DNA of 64,000 nt from DASXKD01 sp963734725 (GCA_963734725.1 CAVTIX010000013.1:83742-147741); one strand, 5' to 3'. Positions 15,549 through 25,270 are shown, numbered from the stretch's first letter. A program made the numbers and translations. The notes: generated by a model not told the origin, from the sequence alone.

Positions 15549-17806
15549 TCAGGTGGTGACATCCCGCCCGGGGCTGACCGGCACCTCGAACCAGACGGCC
15601 TTGCCGTCCTTGGTCGGCCGGGAACCCCACCGGGTGGCAAGCTGGTCCACCAGGTAGAGGCCGCGCCCGCCCTCGTCGGTCTCCGCCGCGCTGCGGATCC
15701 GCGGCAGCCGCAGGTCCGCGTCGAACACCTCGACCCACACCGCCGCCGCGCCGCGCCGCATGCGCAGCGTGAAGGTCCGGCCGGCTGCTCGGGGAACCCG
15801 CCGTCGAACTCGTCGCCGTCCCATCCGCGCGGCGCGGCCGCGGCGGCCCTCGCGCCCGCGGGCGCCAGCGCCATCCGGTGATGGCGCCGCGCCGGGGCCG
15901 CCGTGTGCAGCACGACGTTCGTGACAACCTCGGAGACCAGCAGGCACGCGAGCTCGGTCTGGTGGCGGGACAGGCCCCAGCGCTCGAAGGTGAGCTGTGC
16001 GTGCCGGCGTGCCTCGGAGACCCGGATCGCCTCGGCCGGGAACGTGGCCTGCCAGGATGCCAGGTCCTCGCGCGAGGTGCTGACCACAACGATGGCCATA
16101 TCGTCGTCGATGTCCCCGGGCACCGCCTGCTCCGCCGCCTGGGCAATGGTCTCCGCGGACGAGCCGGCCACCGCCTGGACGGCCGCGCACAGCATCTGCC
16201 GGGCCTCCGCCTCGGTGTAGTGACCGCTGCCATCGGCACGATGCCTGCGGTCGGTCAGCCCGTCGGTGTACAGCACCAGGGTGGTCCCCGGCTTGAGCGT
16301 GCGGGTCTCCTCGCGATAGGTGGGCAGCCCTGCCACGCCGGTGCCGCGCACGCCGAGCAGGACCCCGTGGTGCTCGATGTCCAGTTCCGCGACCTCGCCG
16401 TCGGTCACCACCAGCGGCGCGTCGTGGCCGGCGTTGGCAAACGAGAGGCTGCGGGACCAGGCGTCGTAGACCAGGTAAGTGCAACTCGCCCGGGGCGAAT
16501 CGAAGTGCTCCCCCGCGCCGGACGGCGGGGTCCTCAGCGTCCGGCACCAGTCGTCCAGCTTGCGCAGGATCTCCGCGGGCGCCTTGTCGTCCTGCGCGAA
16601 GGCCCGCAACGTCGCCCGGAGCTGGCCCATGATCGCCGCAGCCCGGGCGCCGCGGCCCTCCACGTCGCCGATGACGATGCCGACCCGCCCGGCTGACAGC
16701 GGGATCAGGTCATACCAGTCGCCGCCGACCTGGGTCTGGATGCCCTGGCCGTGGGTCTCCAGCGGCTTCGCCGGCACGTACCGCCATGCCACGTCCAGGC
16801 CGTCGAATGTGGGCTTGACCTGGGGCAGCAGGCTGGTCTGGAACGCCAGGGCGGTACGGCGCTCCTCCTCGAACAACATCGCGTTGTCGATCGCGACCGC
16901 CACCCGGCTGGCCACGGCGCCCAGGAAGTCCCGGTCGTCAACGTCGTAGCGCTGCTCTTCCCGCTCGGTCAGCTGGGACAGGGCGAGGCAGATCACGCCG
17001 AGCAGCTCGCCCCGGGCGACCAGCGGCGCCGCCACGATTGAGGTCAGCCCCACGTCCTCGCTGGCCCGCATGCTCTGCTCATTCGGGGCGGGGTATTCGC
17101 TATAGACCAGGTCGGAGACCAGGACCGCGTCCCGGCGGGCCATGGCCTGCTGGCAGAAATGCCCCTCGGGATAGGTGATCTGCTCCCCGACCATGGCCCA
17201 GGTGCCGGGCTTGGGTGTCCAGCCGCCGGCGTTGATCTGGGCCCGGCGGATCAGCTTTTCGCCCTGGAACAAGTCAATGAAGCAATGGTCGGCGAAGTGC
17301 GGGACCAGCGTCTCCGCCACGTGGCGCAGCGTGAGGCTGAGTTCCAGCGACCGGGCCAGGCGCTCCCCGATGCGTTCCAGCAGCGCGATCCGGTCCCCTT
17401 CCTGCTGACTGCTGCGCCTGGTCGCCTGGCGGCCGACGATGACTATCCCGTCGATCGAGCCGGAGGGGTGACGCAGCGGCACCGCCTGCGCGCGGATGAA
17501 CATCCGGGATCCCCCGGGCCGGACCGAGGCGAACGTGCCGTCCCAGGCGCGGCCCCCGAGCACCTGTTTGGCCAGTTCGGCCGCCTTGCCGACGTCCTCC
17601 TCCTCGAAACCGAGGGAGAGCAGGGACCGGCCGACCAGCCGCTCGGGGGCGTCGGGAAAGTCGAACAGCCTGGCCGCGTAGGCGTTCGCGTACAACAGGT
17701 TGCTCCGCCGGTCGGCGACCACCACCGCGGCCTCGATCTGCCCCAGCACGGCGTCCGGCAGCAGATATGCCCCCAGCTCCGCCTCACCCCAGGCAGTCAT
17801 GAGCAA
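15549..17806 (-). CDS. PAS-GAF-SpoIIE phosphatase with HATPase tail, split by a frameshift
   Basis: A multi-domain stress-signalling protein (~750 residues). An N-terminal PAS-like domain (~15-130) and GAF domain (~150-305) precede a PP2C/SpoIIE phosphatase domain (~325-560) with GGDWYDLIPL, GDVEGRGARAAAIM and DDDMAIVVV metal-site motifs. A C-terminal RsbW-like kinase domain follows, but near 15775-15785 the frame must shift by one base: upstream frame reads GGFPEQPAG, and the true continuation RTFTLRMRRGAAAVWVEVFD to TDEGGRGLYLVDQLATRW lies in another frame, ending at 15549. Unshifted, translation runs to 15497 with an Arg/Cys-rich nonsense tail. It likely regulates an anti-sigma pathway; the frameshift may be real or a sequencing error. 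Confidence 0.85.
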
Positions 17807-18009
17807 ACCTCAGCCGGGGCGTGGAGGTTCCGGGGGCCCGGCGACCATTAGCGGAGCGACCGACAGCGACGGCCAATCGCCGGGGCCTCCGGGGCCCGGC
17901 CCCGCGGGCTAGCACTGCGGCCGATGGCGAAGGCGGCCGAAGGCCCGCTGAGCATGGCAAGCCGGCTCGGCCGGCAGCCGATGAGCATGGCAGGGCGCCC
18001 CGGCAGGGT

Positions 18010-18729
18010 TCAGCGCTCGGCGACAAATACGTGCGCAGCAACGCGGCGGGGCAGATCCGCCGTGATGCTCCCCGCTCCGTCCCCACTTGTCACCCGCACA
18101 CCGTCGTCGGCCACCGTGAGCGTAACCTTGCGTCCCGGTTGTATCCCGCTCCGCTTGAGTTTAAGCATCAGGCCGATATCACTTTGAACTTGTTCGCTGA
18201 TGCGCTCGATGACAACGGGCGCCGGGCGGGCGGCAGCGGCGCTCAGCATCGTGTGCACCGGCTCACGACGGGCCTGTTCTGCCTGGTCGGAGGCTTCGGG
18301 TGGGACACCCAGCTCGGCGAGGCCGGGGATGACGTTGCCGTGGGGGCAGAGGACGGGGTAGCCAAGCAATTCGACCAGCCGCTGCTCGACGTGCTCGGAG
18401 ATCACGTGTTCCCAGCGGCACGCCTCGGTGTGGACTTCCTCCCACGGCAGCCCGATGACGCTAACCAGCAGGCACTCGGCCAGCCTGTGCTTGCGCATAA
18501 CCCGGGTCGCCAGCGCGCGCCCGGTCTCGGACAGCACCACCCGCCGGTCATCTTCCACCCACAGCAGTTCGTCGCGCTCCATCCGGGCTACGGTCTGGCT
18601 TACCGTCGGGCCGCTCTGGGACAGCCGCTCGGCGATGCGCGCGCGCAGCGGAGGGATTCCCTCTTCGTCTAGTTCGAAGAGGGTGCGCAAGTACATCTCT
18701 GTGGTGTCGATGAGACCGTAGGCGGTCAC
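18010..18729 (-). CDS. ideR: DtxR/IdeR-family iron-dependent repressor
   Basis: A 239-residue metalloregulator starting MTAYGLIDTTEMYLRTLFEL. The N-terminal helix-turn-helix IAERLSQSGPTVSQTVARME is nearly the textbook DtxR/IdeR recognition region, and the dimerisation/metal domain has MRKHRLAECLL and WEEVHTEACRWEHVISEHVE with the Met/Cys/His ligands. The C-terminal SH3-like domain (~145-230) is present. With Fe2+ it represses iron-uptake genes. It stands alone, upstream of the phosphatase on the same strand. Confidence 0.92.
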   Translation of the reverse strand: MTAYGLIDTTEMYLRTLFELDEEGIPPLRARIAERLSQSGPTVSQTVARMERDELLWVEDDRRVVLSETGRALATRVMRKHRLAECLLVSVIGLPWEEVHTEACRWEHVISEHVEQRLVELLGYPVLCPHGNVIPGLAELGVPPEASDQAEQARREPVHTMLSAAAARPAPVVIERISEQVQSDIGLMLKLKRSGIQPGRKVTLTVADDGVRVTSGDGAGSITADLPRRVAAHVFVAER

Positions 18730-18789
18730 GGGGAACCTCCTCCCACCCGATGGTATTCGCCGCAGGCGACACCGGGGGCGAGCCGCTGG

Positions 18790-19443
18790 TCAGGGCGAGA
18801 GGCGTTCCACCAGCCAGCGGTCTCCGTCCCGGCGGTATCGCAGCCGGTCGTGCAGCCGGTTGAGCCGCCCCTGCCAGAACTCCATCATTTCTGGCACCAG
18901 ACGGTAGCCCCCCCAAAAGTCCGGCATCGGCACTCCTGTCCCTTCTGGCCAGCGCTGTTCGAGTTTCGCGTAGGTGTCCTCCAGCACCGCCCGGGACCCG
19001 ATCACCGACGACTGCCTGCTCGCCCAGGCGCCGAGCTGGGAGCCGCGAGGGCGGGAGCGGAAGTACGGCTCGCTCTCAGCCTGGGACAGCGGGGTCACCG
19101 TGCCGTGGACGATCACCTGGCGCCGCAGCGCGTACCAGGGGAAAAGCGCGCAGGCGTACCCGTTCACGGCGAGGTCCTGGGCCTTAGCCGAGGTGCGGTT
19201 GGTGTAGAACACCAGGCCAGCCGGGCTGTGGTCCTTGAGCAGCACGGACCGGGACCGGGGCCGCCCGGCGGCCGAGACGGTGGACAGCACCATGGCGTTC
19301 GGCTCGGGCAGCCCCGCCGCGACCGCGTCGGCCAGCCAGGCAGAGAACTGATCCACCGGCGCCGCGGCAAGCATGGATTCATCCAGGCCGGGGTCCGCGC
19401 GCTGAGTTGCATCGGCCCGGGGCGGGTGCTGATGGTCGTCCAC
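18790..19443 (-). CDS. pdxH: Pyridoxamine 5'-phosphate oxidase
   Basis: An FMN enzyme of 217 residues that oxidises pyridoxamine/pyridoxine phosphate to PLP. Conserved blocks: EPNAMVLSTV, RPRSRSVLLKDHSPAGLVFYTN, RRQVIVHGTVTPL, SEPYFRSRPRGSQLGAWASRQS and the C-terminal LHDRLRYRRDGDRWLVERLSP, all strongly PdxH-specific. It is transcribed divergently from citrate synthase, as in Streptomyces relatives. Confidence 0.95.
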   Translation of the reverse strand: MDDHQHPPRADATQRADPGLDESMLAAAPVDQFSAWLADAVAAGLPEPNAMVLSTVSAAGRPRSRSVLLKDHSPAGLVFYTNRTSAKAQDLAVNGYACALFPWYALRRQVIVHGTVTPLSQAESEPYFRSRPRGSQLGAWASRQSSVIGSRAVLEDTYAKLEQRWPEGTGVPMPDFWGGYRLVPEMMEFWQGRLNRLHDRLRYRRDGDRWLVERLSP

Positions 19444-19644
19444 GGGTACCGATCTTCACACAGGCTCTACGTCCGGTGCGAGGAAGCGGGCCAGGTGGCG
19501 TGCATCACGAAATCCCCGCTATCCCGACACGGCCGTCACGTTGTTGAATGAAGCGGCACGCGGCGAGTGCGACCCGCCGCCGGTCCTGGGCGCCTCCTGC
19601 GGAGTCCGGGCGCCGTCGCTCATCGAGGCACGAGGAGAACTCAG

Positions 19645-20751
19645 ATGTCCGATTTCAAACCCGGGCTCGAAGGCGTCATCGCGTTCGAGACGCAGATAGC
19701 CGAGCCCGACCGTGAGGGCGGCGCGCTCCGCTACCGCGGGGTGGACATCGAGGACCTGGTCGGACAGGTCTCTTACGGGCACGTCTGGGGCCTGCTGGTG
19801 GACAACTCGTTCACGCCCGGGCTGCCGCCCGCCGAGCCGTACCCGATCCCGGTCCGCTCCGGCGATATCCGGGTGGATGTGCAAAGCGCGCTGGCCATGC
19901 TGGCGCCGGTCAAGGGGATGCGGCCGGTGCTGGACATCAGCGACGAACAGGCGCGCGACGACCTGGCCCGCGCCTCGGTCATGACGCTGTCGTTCGTGGC
20001 CCAGTCCGCGCGGGGCACCAACCTGCCCGCGATCCCCCAGGAACGGGTGGATGAGTCCAGCAACATTGTTGAGCGGTTCATGATCCGCTGGCGCGGTGAC
20101 CCGGATCCCCGGCACGTCAAGGCCATCGATGCCTACTGGACCTCGGCTGCTGAGCACGGCATGAACGCTTCTACCTTCACCGCCAGGGTCATCGCTTCCA
20201 CGGGGGCGGACGTGGCTGCCGCGCTGTCCGGTGCGGTGGGCGCCATGTCCGGGCCGCTGCACGGCGGCGCCCCGGCCCGGGTGCTGCACATGGTCGAGGA
20301 GGTCGAGCGGATCGGCGACGCCGCCCGCTACGTCAAGGCGGAACTGGACAAGGGCGAACGGCTCATGGGGTTCGGCCACCGCGTCTACCGGGCTGAGGAT
20401 CCCCGGGCCCGGGTGCTGCGGCGCACCGCCAAGGAACTCAACGCCCCGAGGTACGAGGTGGCGGTGGCGCTGGAGGAAGCGGCGCTCGCCGAACTGCACG
20501 CCCGCAGGCCGGACCGGGTGCTGGCAACCAACGTGGAGTACTGGGCGGCCGTGGTCCTGGACTTCGCCGAGGTACCCGCGCACATGTTCACCGCGCTGTT
20601 CACCTGCGCACGGACGGCCGGCTGGTCCGCCCACATCCTGGAGCAGAAGGCCACCGGCCGGCTGATCAGGCCGAGCGCCCGCTACGTGGGCCCGAAGGCC
20701 CGCCCGGTCAAGGAGGTCCCCGGCGCGGAAGGCGTCCTCGGCGAAGTCTGA
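19645..20751 (+). CDS. citA: Citrate synthase (type 2, actinobacterial)
   Basis: A 368-residue citrate synthase from ATG 19645, preceded by cgaggagaactcag. It condenses acetyl-CoA and oxaloacetate. Key parts: LEGVIAFETQIAEPD and LRYRGVDIEDL at the start, SGPLHGGAPARVLHMVEEV with a catalytic His, MGFGHRVYRAEDPRA with the second His and Arg, and ARTAGWSAHILEQK near the end. The short N-terminus matches the citrate synthase 2 class in actinobacteria. Two strong palindromes follow 33 bases after the stop. Confidence 0.93.
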   Translation: MSDFKPGLEGVIAFETQIAEPDREGGALRYRGVDIEDLVGQVSYGHVWGLLVDNSFTPGLPPAEPYPIPVRSGDIRVDVQSALAMLAPVKGMRPVLDISDEQARDDLARASVMTLSFVAQSARGTNLPAIPQERVDESSNIVERFMIRWRGDPDPRHVKAIDAYWTSAAEHGMNASTFTARVIASTGADVAAALSGAVGAMSGPLHGGAPARVLHMVEEVERIGDAARYVKAELDKGERLMGFGHRVYRAEDPRARVLRRTAKELNAPRYEVAVALEEAALAELHARRPDRVLATNVEYWAAVVLDFAEVPAHMFTALFTCARTAGWSAHILEQKATGRLIRPSARYVGPKARPVKEVPGAEGVLGEV

Positions 20752-20783
20752 CGACTCCAGGCAGGCCATCGCCAGAACTGGGA

Positions 20784-20839
20784 TTGTCATGGTTGGCGCA
20801 ACCATGACAAAGAATGTGATGGTTGCGCCAACCATCACA
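20784..20839. promoter_or_regulatory. Twin perfect palindromes between citrate synthase and serC
   Basis: First: ttgtcatggttg (20784-20795) and caaccatgacaa (20799-20810) around gcg. Second: tgtgatggttg (20815-20825) and caaccatcaca (20829-20839) around cgc. Both share the core ATGGTTG-N3-CAACCAT and their centres are 30 bp apart, about three helical turns. This fits paired operator sites for a dimeric regulator (MarR-like half-sites come to mind); they could also fold as two hairpins ending the citrate synthase transcript. Confidence 0.7.
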
Positions 20840-20982
20840 AACGTGGGCGGGCAGGGACAGGGGCCGTGGCGGGTGCCCGTTTGCGGCCGGTGCGGGCCGG
20901 GGCGGACGGGGGATCAGGGTTAGCCTGGCGCCAGCCAACTGACGCGGGATCGGGGTTAGCGGAGCGTAGATAGGCTGACGGC

Positions 20983-22101
20983 ATGACCCCGATCGAGATC
21001 CCTGCTGGTCTGCGCCCTGCCGACGGCCGGTTCGGCAGCGGCCCGTCCAAGGTCCGTCCCGAACAAGTGGCCGCCCTGGCCAGCTCCGGAACCACCTATC
21101 TGGGCACCTCGCACCGCCAGGCGCCGGTGCGCTCGCTGGTGCAGCGGGTCCGCGAGGGCCTCACCGAACTATTCCGGCTGCCGGACGGTTACCAGGTGGT
21201 GCTGGGCAATGGCGGCACCACCGCGTTCTGGGAGGTAGCCGCGTTCGGCCTGGTGCAGCAGCGGTCCTCGCACGTCGCGTTCGGGGAGTTTTCCGGTAAG
21301 TTCGCGGGGGTGGTCCGGGCCGCGCCGTGGCTGGACGAGCCCGTGGTCATCGAGTCGCCGCCCGGCAGCCACCCCCAGCCGCAGGCCGCGCCCGGCGTGG
21401 ACGCCTACGCGATGACCCACAACGAGACGTTGACCGGGGTGGCCATGCCCGTCCACCGGGTGCCGGGCGCGGACGATGGCGCCCTGGTGCTCGTGGATGC
21501 CACCAGCGGGGCCGGCGGCCTGCCCGTAGATGTCACCGAGACCGACGCCTACTATTTCGCGCCGCAGAAGTGCTTCGGCGCCGACGGGGGGCTGTGGATC
21601 GTCCTGCTGTCGTCCGCAGCGCTGGAGCGGTCCGCGGTGATCGCCGCCAGCGGGCGGTATATCCCCGAGTTCCTCTCGCTGCGGGTCGCGATCGACAACG
21701 CGGCCAAGCAGCAGGCCTATAACACCCCGTCGGTGGCGACGCTGCTGCTGCTTGCCGAGCAGGTGGACTGGATGCTCAGCGAGGGCGGCCTGGACTGGGC
21801 CGTGGCGCGCACGGCCGATTCGTCCTCGCGGCTGTACACCTGGGCGGAAAAGGTGCCGTACGCGGCTCCGTTCGTGGCCGACCCGGCCCAGCGGTCCCAG
21901 GTGGTAGGGACGATCGACTTCGCCGGCTCCGTCAACGCGGCCAAGGTCGCGGCGACGCTGCGGGCTAACGGGATCGTCAACACCGAGCCATACCGCAAGC
22001 TCGGCCGCAACCAGTTGCGGATCGCCATGTTCCCTGCGATAGATCCGGCGGACGTGGAAGCGCTCACGGCCTGCGTGGACTACGTCGTCGAGCGCCTTTA
22101 G
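20983..22101 (+). CDS. serC: Phosphoserine transaminase
   Basis: A 372-residue PLP aminotransferase of the actinobacterial SerC type that makes 3-phosphoserine from 3-phosphohydroxypyruvate in serine synthesis. It has ADGRFGSGPSKVRPEQ, TTYLGTSHRQAPVR, VVLGNGGTTAFWEVAAFGLV, VDATSGAGGLPVD and the PLP lysine in YFAPQKCFGADGG. RKLGRNQLRIAMFPAI at the end is also characteristic. It follows the twin palindromes and may be controlled by them. Confidence 0.93.
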   Translation: MTPIEIPAGLRPADGRFGSGPSKVRPEQVAALASSGTTYLGTSHRQAPVRSLVQRVREGLTELFRLPDGYQVVLGNGGTTAFWEVAAFGLVQQRSSHVAFGEFSGKFAGVVRAAPWLDEPVVIESPPGSHPQPQAAPGVDAYAMTHNETLTGVAMPVHRVPGADDGALVLVDATSGAGGLPVDVTETDAYYFAPQKCFGADGGLWIVLLSSAALERSAVIAASGRYIPEFLSLRVAIDNAAKQQAYNTPSVATLLLLAEQVDWMLSEGGLDWAVARTADSSSRLYTWAEKVPYAAPFVADPAQRSQVVGTIDFAGSVNAAKVAATLRANGIVNTEPYRKLGRNQLRIAMFPAIDPADVEALTACVDYVVERL

Positions 22102-22115
22102 GCCAGTTCGGCTCG

Positions 22116-22199
22116 TCAGTGAATGAGCGCTCCGGCCAGCGCCACCAGGACCAGCAGCGCGAGCACGGTGGGCAGCAACCAGCGCGTCGTCCGGTTCAC
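22116..22199 (-). CDS. Possible 27-residue membrane peptide
   Basis: A short frame from GTG 22199 encodes a basic start (MNRTTRW) followed by one hydrophobic helix LLPTVLALLVLVALAGALIH. It fits a single-pass small membrane protein, but the ribosome site is weak and the length allows chance. Function unknown. Confidence 0.35.
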   Translation of the reverse strand: MNRTTRWLLPTVLALLVLVALAGALIH

Positions 22200-22271
22200 A
22201 CCTGGAGCTTAGGGCATGCCCCGCGGATCTCCAGCCTGCTGCGCGGCTGCATGTGATCCACGGGACACCTC

Positions 22272-22946
22272 TTAGAGCACCGATCCGCCCGGCTGGCCCG
22301 GTTGGGCCTGGGGGCCGGCTGCGCCGTGGCCGCTGGCCGGCTCCGGCGCGGGGCCCGCTGCGCCGTGACCGCTGGCCGGCTCCGGCGCGGGGTGGGCGCG
22401 GAGCGGCCAGGTGCCGATGACTTCATAGCGCGGCTGCGCTCCCAGCCGGCTGTGGATCAGGTGGATCTCCGTGGCCACCCACGGGGCCCCGGCGAAGCCG
22501 CCCAGCGTCCCGACCAGCGAATGCACGTCGGCCGGGGCGCGGCAGCGGGCCAGGGTCAGGTGCGGTTGGTATCCCCGTCCGCCGCCCGCCGGCGGGGCGC
22601 CAGCCCGGCGGGCGCCCGCGGCGGCCGAGGCGGCCAGCTGGCCAAGGCCGCGCTGATCCCCCTCGATGCCGGTCCACAGCACCCGGGCCCGGCTGGCAAC
22701 GGGGAAGGCCCCGGCCCCAGACAAGGACAAGGACAGGGACGAATGACGCCGGGCCGCCCGCTCCAGCCGCACCGCCAGCCTGGCGTTAACGGCCTCGTCC
22801 ACCTCGCCGAGGAAGGCCAGGGTGAGGTGCCAGGCGTCCCGGCCCGTCCAGCGCAGCTCTGGCCAGGCGGGGCGCAGCGGCGCCACCACCTCGTCCAGTT
22901 CGCTGGCCGCCACGCGGGGCAGGCCAATCGCCACGAACAGCCTCAC
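22272..22946 (-). CDS. thpR: RNA 2',3'-cyclic phosphodiesterase (2H family)
   Basis: A 224-residue 2H phosphoesterase starting MRLFVAIGLPRVAASELDEV. The two catalytic HxTx motifs are WHLTLAFLG (~residue 40) and PHLTLARCR (~residue 128). Such enzymes hydrolyse 2',3'-cyclic phosphates at RNA ends. The C-terminal ~40 residues carry two copies of a 13-residue unit, APEPASGHGAAGP, encoded by a 39-bp direct repeat and absent from the core fold. Confidence 0.85.
   Translation of the reverse strand: MRLFVAIGLPRVAASELDEVVAPLRPAWPELRWTGRDAWHLTLAFLGEVDEAVNARLAVRLERAARRHSSLSLSLSGAGAFPVASRARVLWTGIEGDQRGLGQLAASAAAGARRAGAPPAGGGRGYQPHLTLARCRAPADVHSLVGTLGGFAGAPWVATEIHLIHSRLGAQPRYEVIGTWPLRAHPAPEPASGHGAAGPAPEPASGHGAAGPQAQPGQPGGSVL
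22319..22396 (-). repeat. Two 39-bp repeats at the 3' end of thpR
   Basis: ctgcgccgtg begins near-identical 39-bp units at 22319 and 22358; they differ at few positions and keep the reading frame. Confidence 0.85.
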
Positions 22947-23030
22947 GGTCCATTGTTAGCAGTCAAAACGCCAGCTTGCCGCGCCGGTGCCGGGATTGCC
23001 GGGCCCTGGTGGCAGCGTGTGGCGGTGGCA

Positions 23031-24338
23031 TCACGGTGTGGCTTTGGCAAGCGCGGCCGGGCGGAGGTAGGAGCGGATGCGCGCGTCACGCGCCCGGGCC
23101 AGCAGCAGCCCCACGCCGATGGCCGCGGCCGCGGAGATGACCCCACCGACGACCAGGCTTGCCCGGGCGCCGAACTGCTCCGCCGCCCAGCCCACGAGCG
23201 GGGCGCCGATCGGCGTCCCGCCGAGGAACACCAGCAGGTACAGGCCCATCACCCGGCCGCGCACCGCCGCGGTGGTGCCGAGCTGGGTCGTGGAGTTGGC
23301 GGCGGTGCTGAACATCAGCAGCGCGAGGCCGGTCGGCACCAGCATCACCAGGAACGACCAGAACACCGGCATCAGGCCGGTGGCAATTTCGAGCAAGCCG
23401 AACGCGAACGCGGTGATCAGCAGGAGCCGCATGCTCGGCCGGGCCCGGCGGGCGGCAGCTAGCGCGCCGCCTAGCGCGCCGAGCGCGAACATGGCCGAGG
23501 CGAGGCCGAACTCCGACGCTCCGGCGTGGAACACGCCCTTGGACATCAGCGCGGTGGTCACCTGGAAGTTCATGCCGAACGTCGCCACGAAAAAGACGAG
23601 CACCAGGGTCAGCCACAGCTCGGGGCGGGCCCGCACGTAACCCAGCGCCTCCCTGAGCTGGCCCTTCGCCTTGGGCGCCCGGGCTACCGGACGCAGTTCG
23701 CTGACCCGCATCAGCTTGAGCCCTACCAGCACGGCGCCGTAGGAGGCCGCGTTGACCAGAAACGCGGCCGGAGTGCCGACGACCCCGATGACCAGGCCCG
23801 CGACGGCGGGTCCGGTGATCCTGGCCAAGTTGAAGGTGGCGCTGTTCAGCGCGATGGCGTTCGCCATGCCCTCACTGCCGACCATCTCGGCCACGAACGT
23901 CTGCCGTGTCGGGTTGTCCACCACGGCGACCAGGCCGAGCGCGAAGGCGAGCAGGTACACCTGCCAGACGGTCACGACACCGGTGAGCGCGAGCACTCCG
24001 AGGATGAGCGCGAGCATTCCCATGATCGCCTGGGTGACCAGCAGGATGTTGCGCTTGCTGTAGCGGTCGGCGATGACCCCGCCCCAGAGGCTGAACAGGA
24101 GTTGCGGCAGGAACTGCAGGCCGGTGGCGATGCCCAGCGCGGCGCCGCTGCCGTGGGTCAGTTCGAGCACCAGCCAGTCCTGGGCCACCCGCTGCATCCA
24201 GGTGCCCGTGTTGGACACCACCTGCCCGGTGGCGAACAGCCGGTAGTTCCGGGTGGACAACGAGCGGAATGTCTGGAACCTGGCGCGGGGACCGCCGCCT
24301 GCCGCGGCGGCAGCCGGGCCCGGGTCAGGGCGGTTCAA
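23031..24338 (-). CDS. MFS transporter (TTG start, coupled to marR)
   Basis: A 435-residue exporter of the enterobactin-exporter-like/MFS_3 class. The start is TTG 24338, overlapping the marR stop (TTGA), giving MNRPDPGPAAAAAGGGPRAR before FRSLSTRNYRLFATGQVVSN. WMQRVAQDWLVLELT, LWGGVIADRYSKRNIL and VDNPTRQTFVAEMVG are typical of the family, with about twelve helices. The coupling to a MarR repressor suggests an inducible drug or metabolite efflux pump; ligand unknown. Confidence 0.88.
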   Translation of the reverse strand: MNRPDPGPAAAAAGGGPRARFQTFRSLSTRNYRLFATGQVVSNTGTWMQRVAQDWLVLELTHGSGAALGIATGLQFLPQLLFSLWGGVIADRYSKRNILLVTQAIMGMLALILGVLALTGVVTVWQVYLLAFALGLVAVVDNPTRQTFVAEMVGSEGMANAIALNSATFNLARITGPAVAGLVIGVVGTPAAFLVNAASYGAVLVGLKLMRVSELRPVARAPKAKGQLREALGYVRARPELWLTLVLVFFVATFGMNFQVTTALMSKGVFHAGASEFGLASAMFALGALGGALAAARRARPSMRLLLITAFAFGLLEIATGLMPVFWSFLVMLVPTGLALLMFSTAANSTTQLGTTAAVRGRVMGLYLLVFLGGTPIGAPLVGWAAEQFGARASLVVGGVISAAAAIGVGLLLARARDARIRSYLRPAALAKATP

Positions 24339-24793
24339 GACTGGCTGAGCTTCTCCAGGATCGGCGCGGCGGCCCGCAGCGTCGTCCGCTCGGCCGGGGA
24401 CAGCTCGTCGAGCCGCCTCGCCAGCCACGCCTCGCGCCGCTGGCGCGCCTTGAGCACCAGGTCGCCGCCCTCCTCGGTCGCGGTGAGCACCACCTGCCGG
24501 CGGTCGGAGGGATGCGGCTCGCGCCGCACGAGCTGCGATTCCACGAGCACCGAGATGACGCGCGTCATGGACGGCGGCTGTACTTTCTCGTGCTCGGCCA
24601 GTTCCCCCGGCGTCATGGCGCCGTGCCGCTCCAAGGTGGCCAATGCGGCCAACTGGGTTTCTGATAGATCCGGCTCGCCCAGGCCAGCCGCGGCGCGCTC
24701 GACCCGCAGCCGACGGGCCAGCCGGCTCACCGAGATCCGCAGCGCGGTGGCCAGGCCGGGGTCGGTTCTGTTCTCCGATTGCGTCATATTCAT
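24335..24793 (-). CDS. MarR-family transcriptional regulator
   Basis: A 152-residue winged-helix regulator. LSETQLAALATLERHGAMTPGELAEHEKVQPPSMTRVISVLVESQLV is the helix-turn-helix and RREPHPSDRRQVVLTATEEG the wing with the DxRx motif. It leads a two-gene operon with the MFS exporter, the standard arrangement for ligand-relieved repression of an efflux pump. The upstream patch ttagcctgactcattac with a distal gctaa may be its operator. Confidence 0.9.
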   Translation of the reverse strand: MNMTQSENRTDPGLATALRISVSRLARRLRVERAAAGLGEPDLSETQLAALATLERHGAMTPGELAEHEKVQPPSMTRVISVLVESQLVRREPHPSDRRQVVLTATEEGGDLVLKARQRREAWLARRLDELSPAERTTLRAAAPILEKLSQS

Positions 24794-24933
24794 TAGCCTG
24801 ACTCATTACTTTTGCTAACAATACGCTAAAGCGAAGTATTCCGCCAATCCAGGGCCGTGCTGGCGGGGATACCAGGCCAACCGGGCTGCCACCCGTACGT
24901 GGCCAGCCTCGCGACGAAGGCTAGCCTGGATTC

Positions 24934-25200
24934 GTGCCTCGTGAACGGCTGGCTGCGCCGCCACCGCTTGAAGCCAACGATCAGCTCGTGACCGCGGTCA
25001 TCACCGCGGGCTGGGCGGTTGCCCTGGTGGTCCTGTTGGTGCTGCGCGAGCAGATCCCGCCCGGGGAGCGATGGTGGATCTGGACCTGCGTGGCGGGAGT
25101 CGTGATGGGCCTGTTCGCCCTGTGGTACGTGCCACGGCTGAAGCGGGCCCGCGCCCGCTCCGCCGCGCGCCGCGCACAGGCCAGCGCACCGCAGCCCTAA
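24934..25200 (+). CDS. DUF2530 membrane protein
   Basis: An 88-residue protein from GTG 24934. PPPLEANDQLVTAVITAGWAVALVVLL and a second helix TCVAGVVMGLFALWYVPRL match DUF2530, a small actinobacterial two-helix membrane family of unknown function. The C-terminus is Arg/Ala-rich. It is divergent from the MarR operon. Confidence 0.8.
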   Translation: MPRERLAAPPPLEANDQLVTAVITAGWAVALVVLLVLREQIPPGERWWIWTCVAGVVMGLFALWYVPRLKRARARSAARRAQASAPQP

Positions 25201-25224
25201 CACGGCAGCCGCATTCGTGATCAT

Positions 25225-25270
25225 GGAACGGGGCGGCGCGGGATCGAGGAACGGGGCGGCGCGGGATCGA
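25225..25270. repeat. 23-bp tandem repeat, two copies
   Basis: The unit ggaacggggcggcgcgggatcga occurs at 25225-25247 and again at 25248-25270 without change, between the convergent DUF2530 and DUF3027 genes. The copies are identical, implying recent duplication. Confidence 0.85.
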
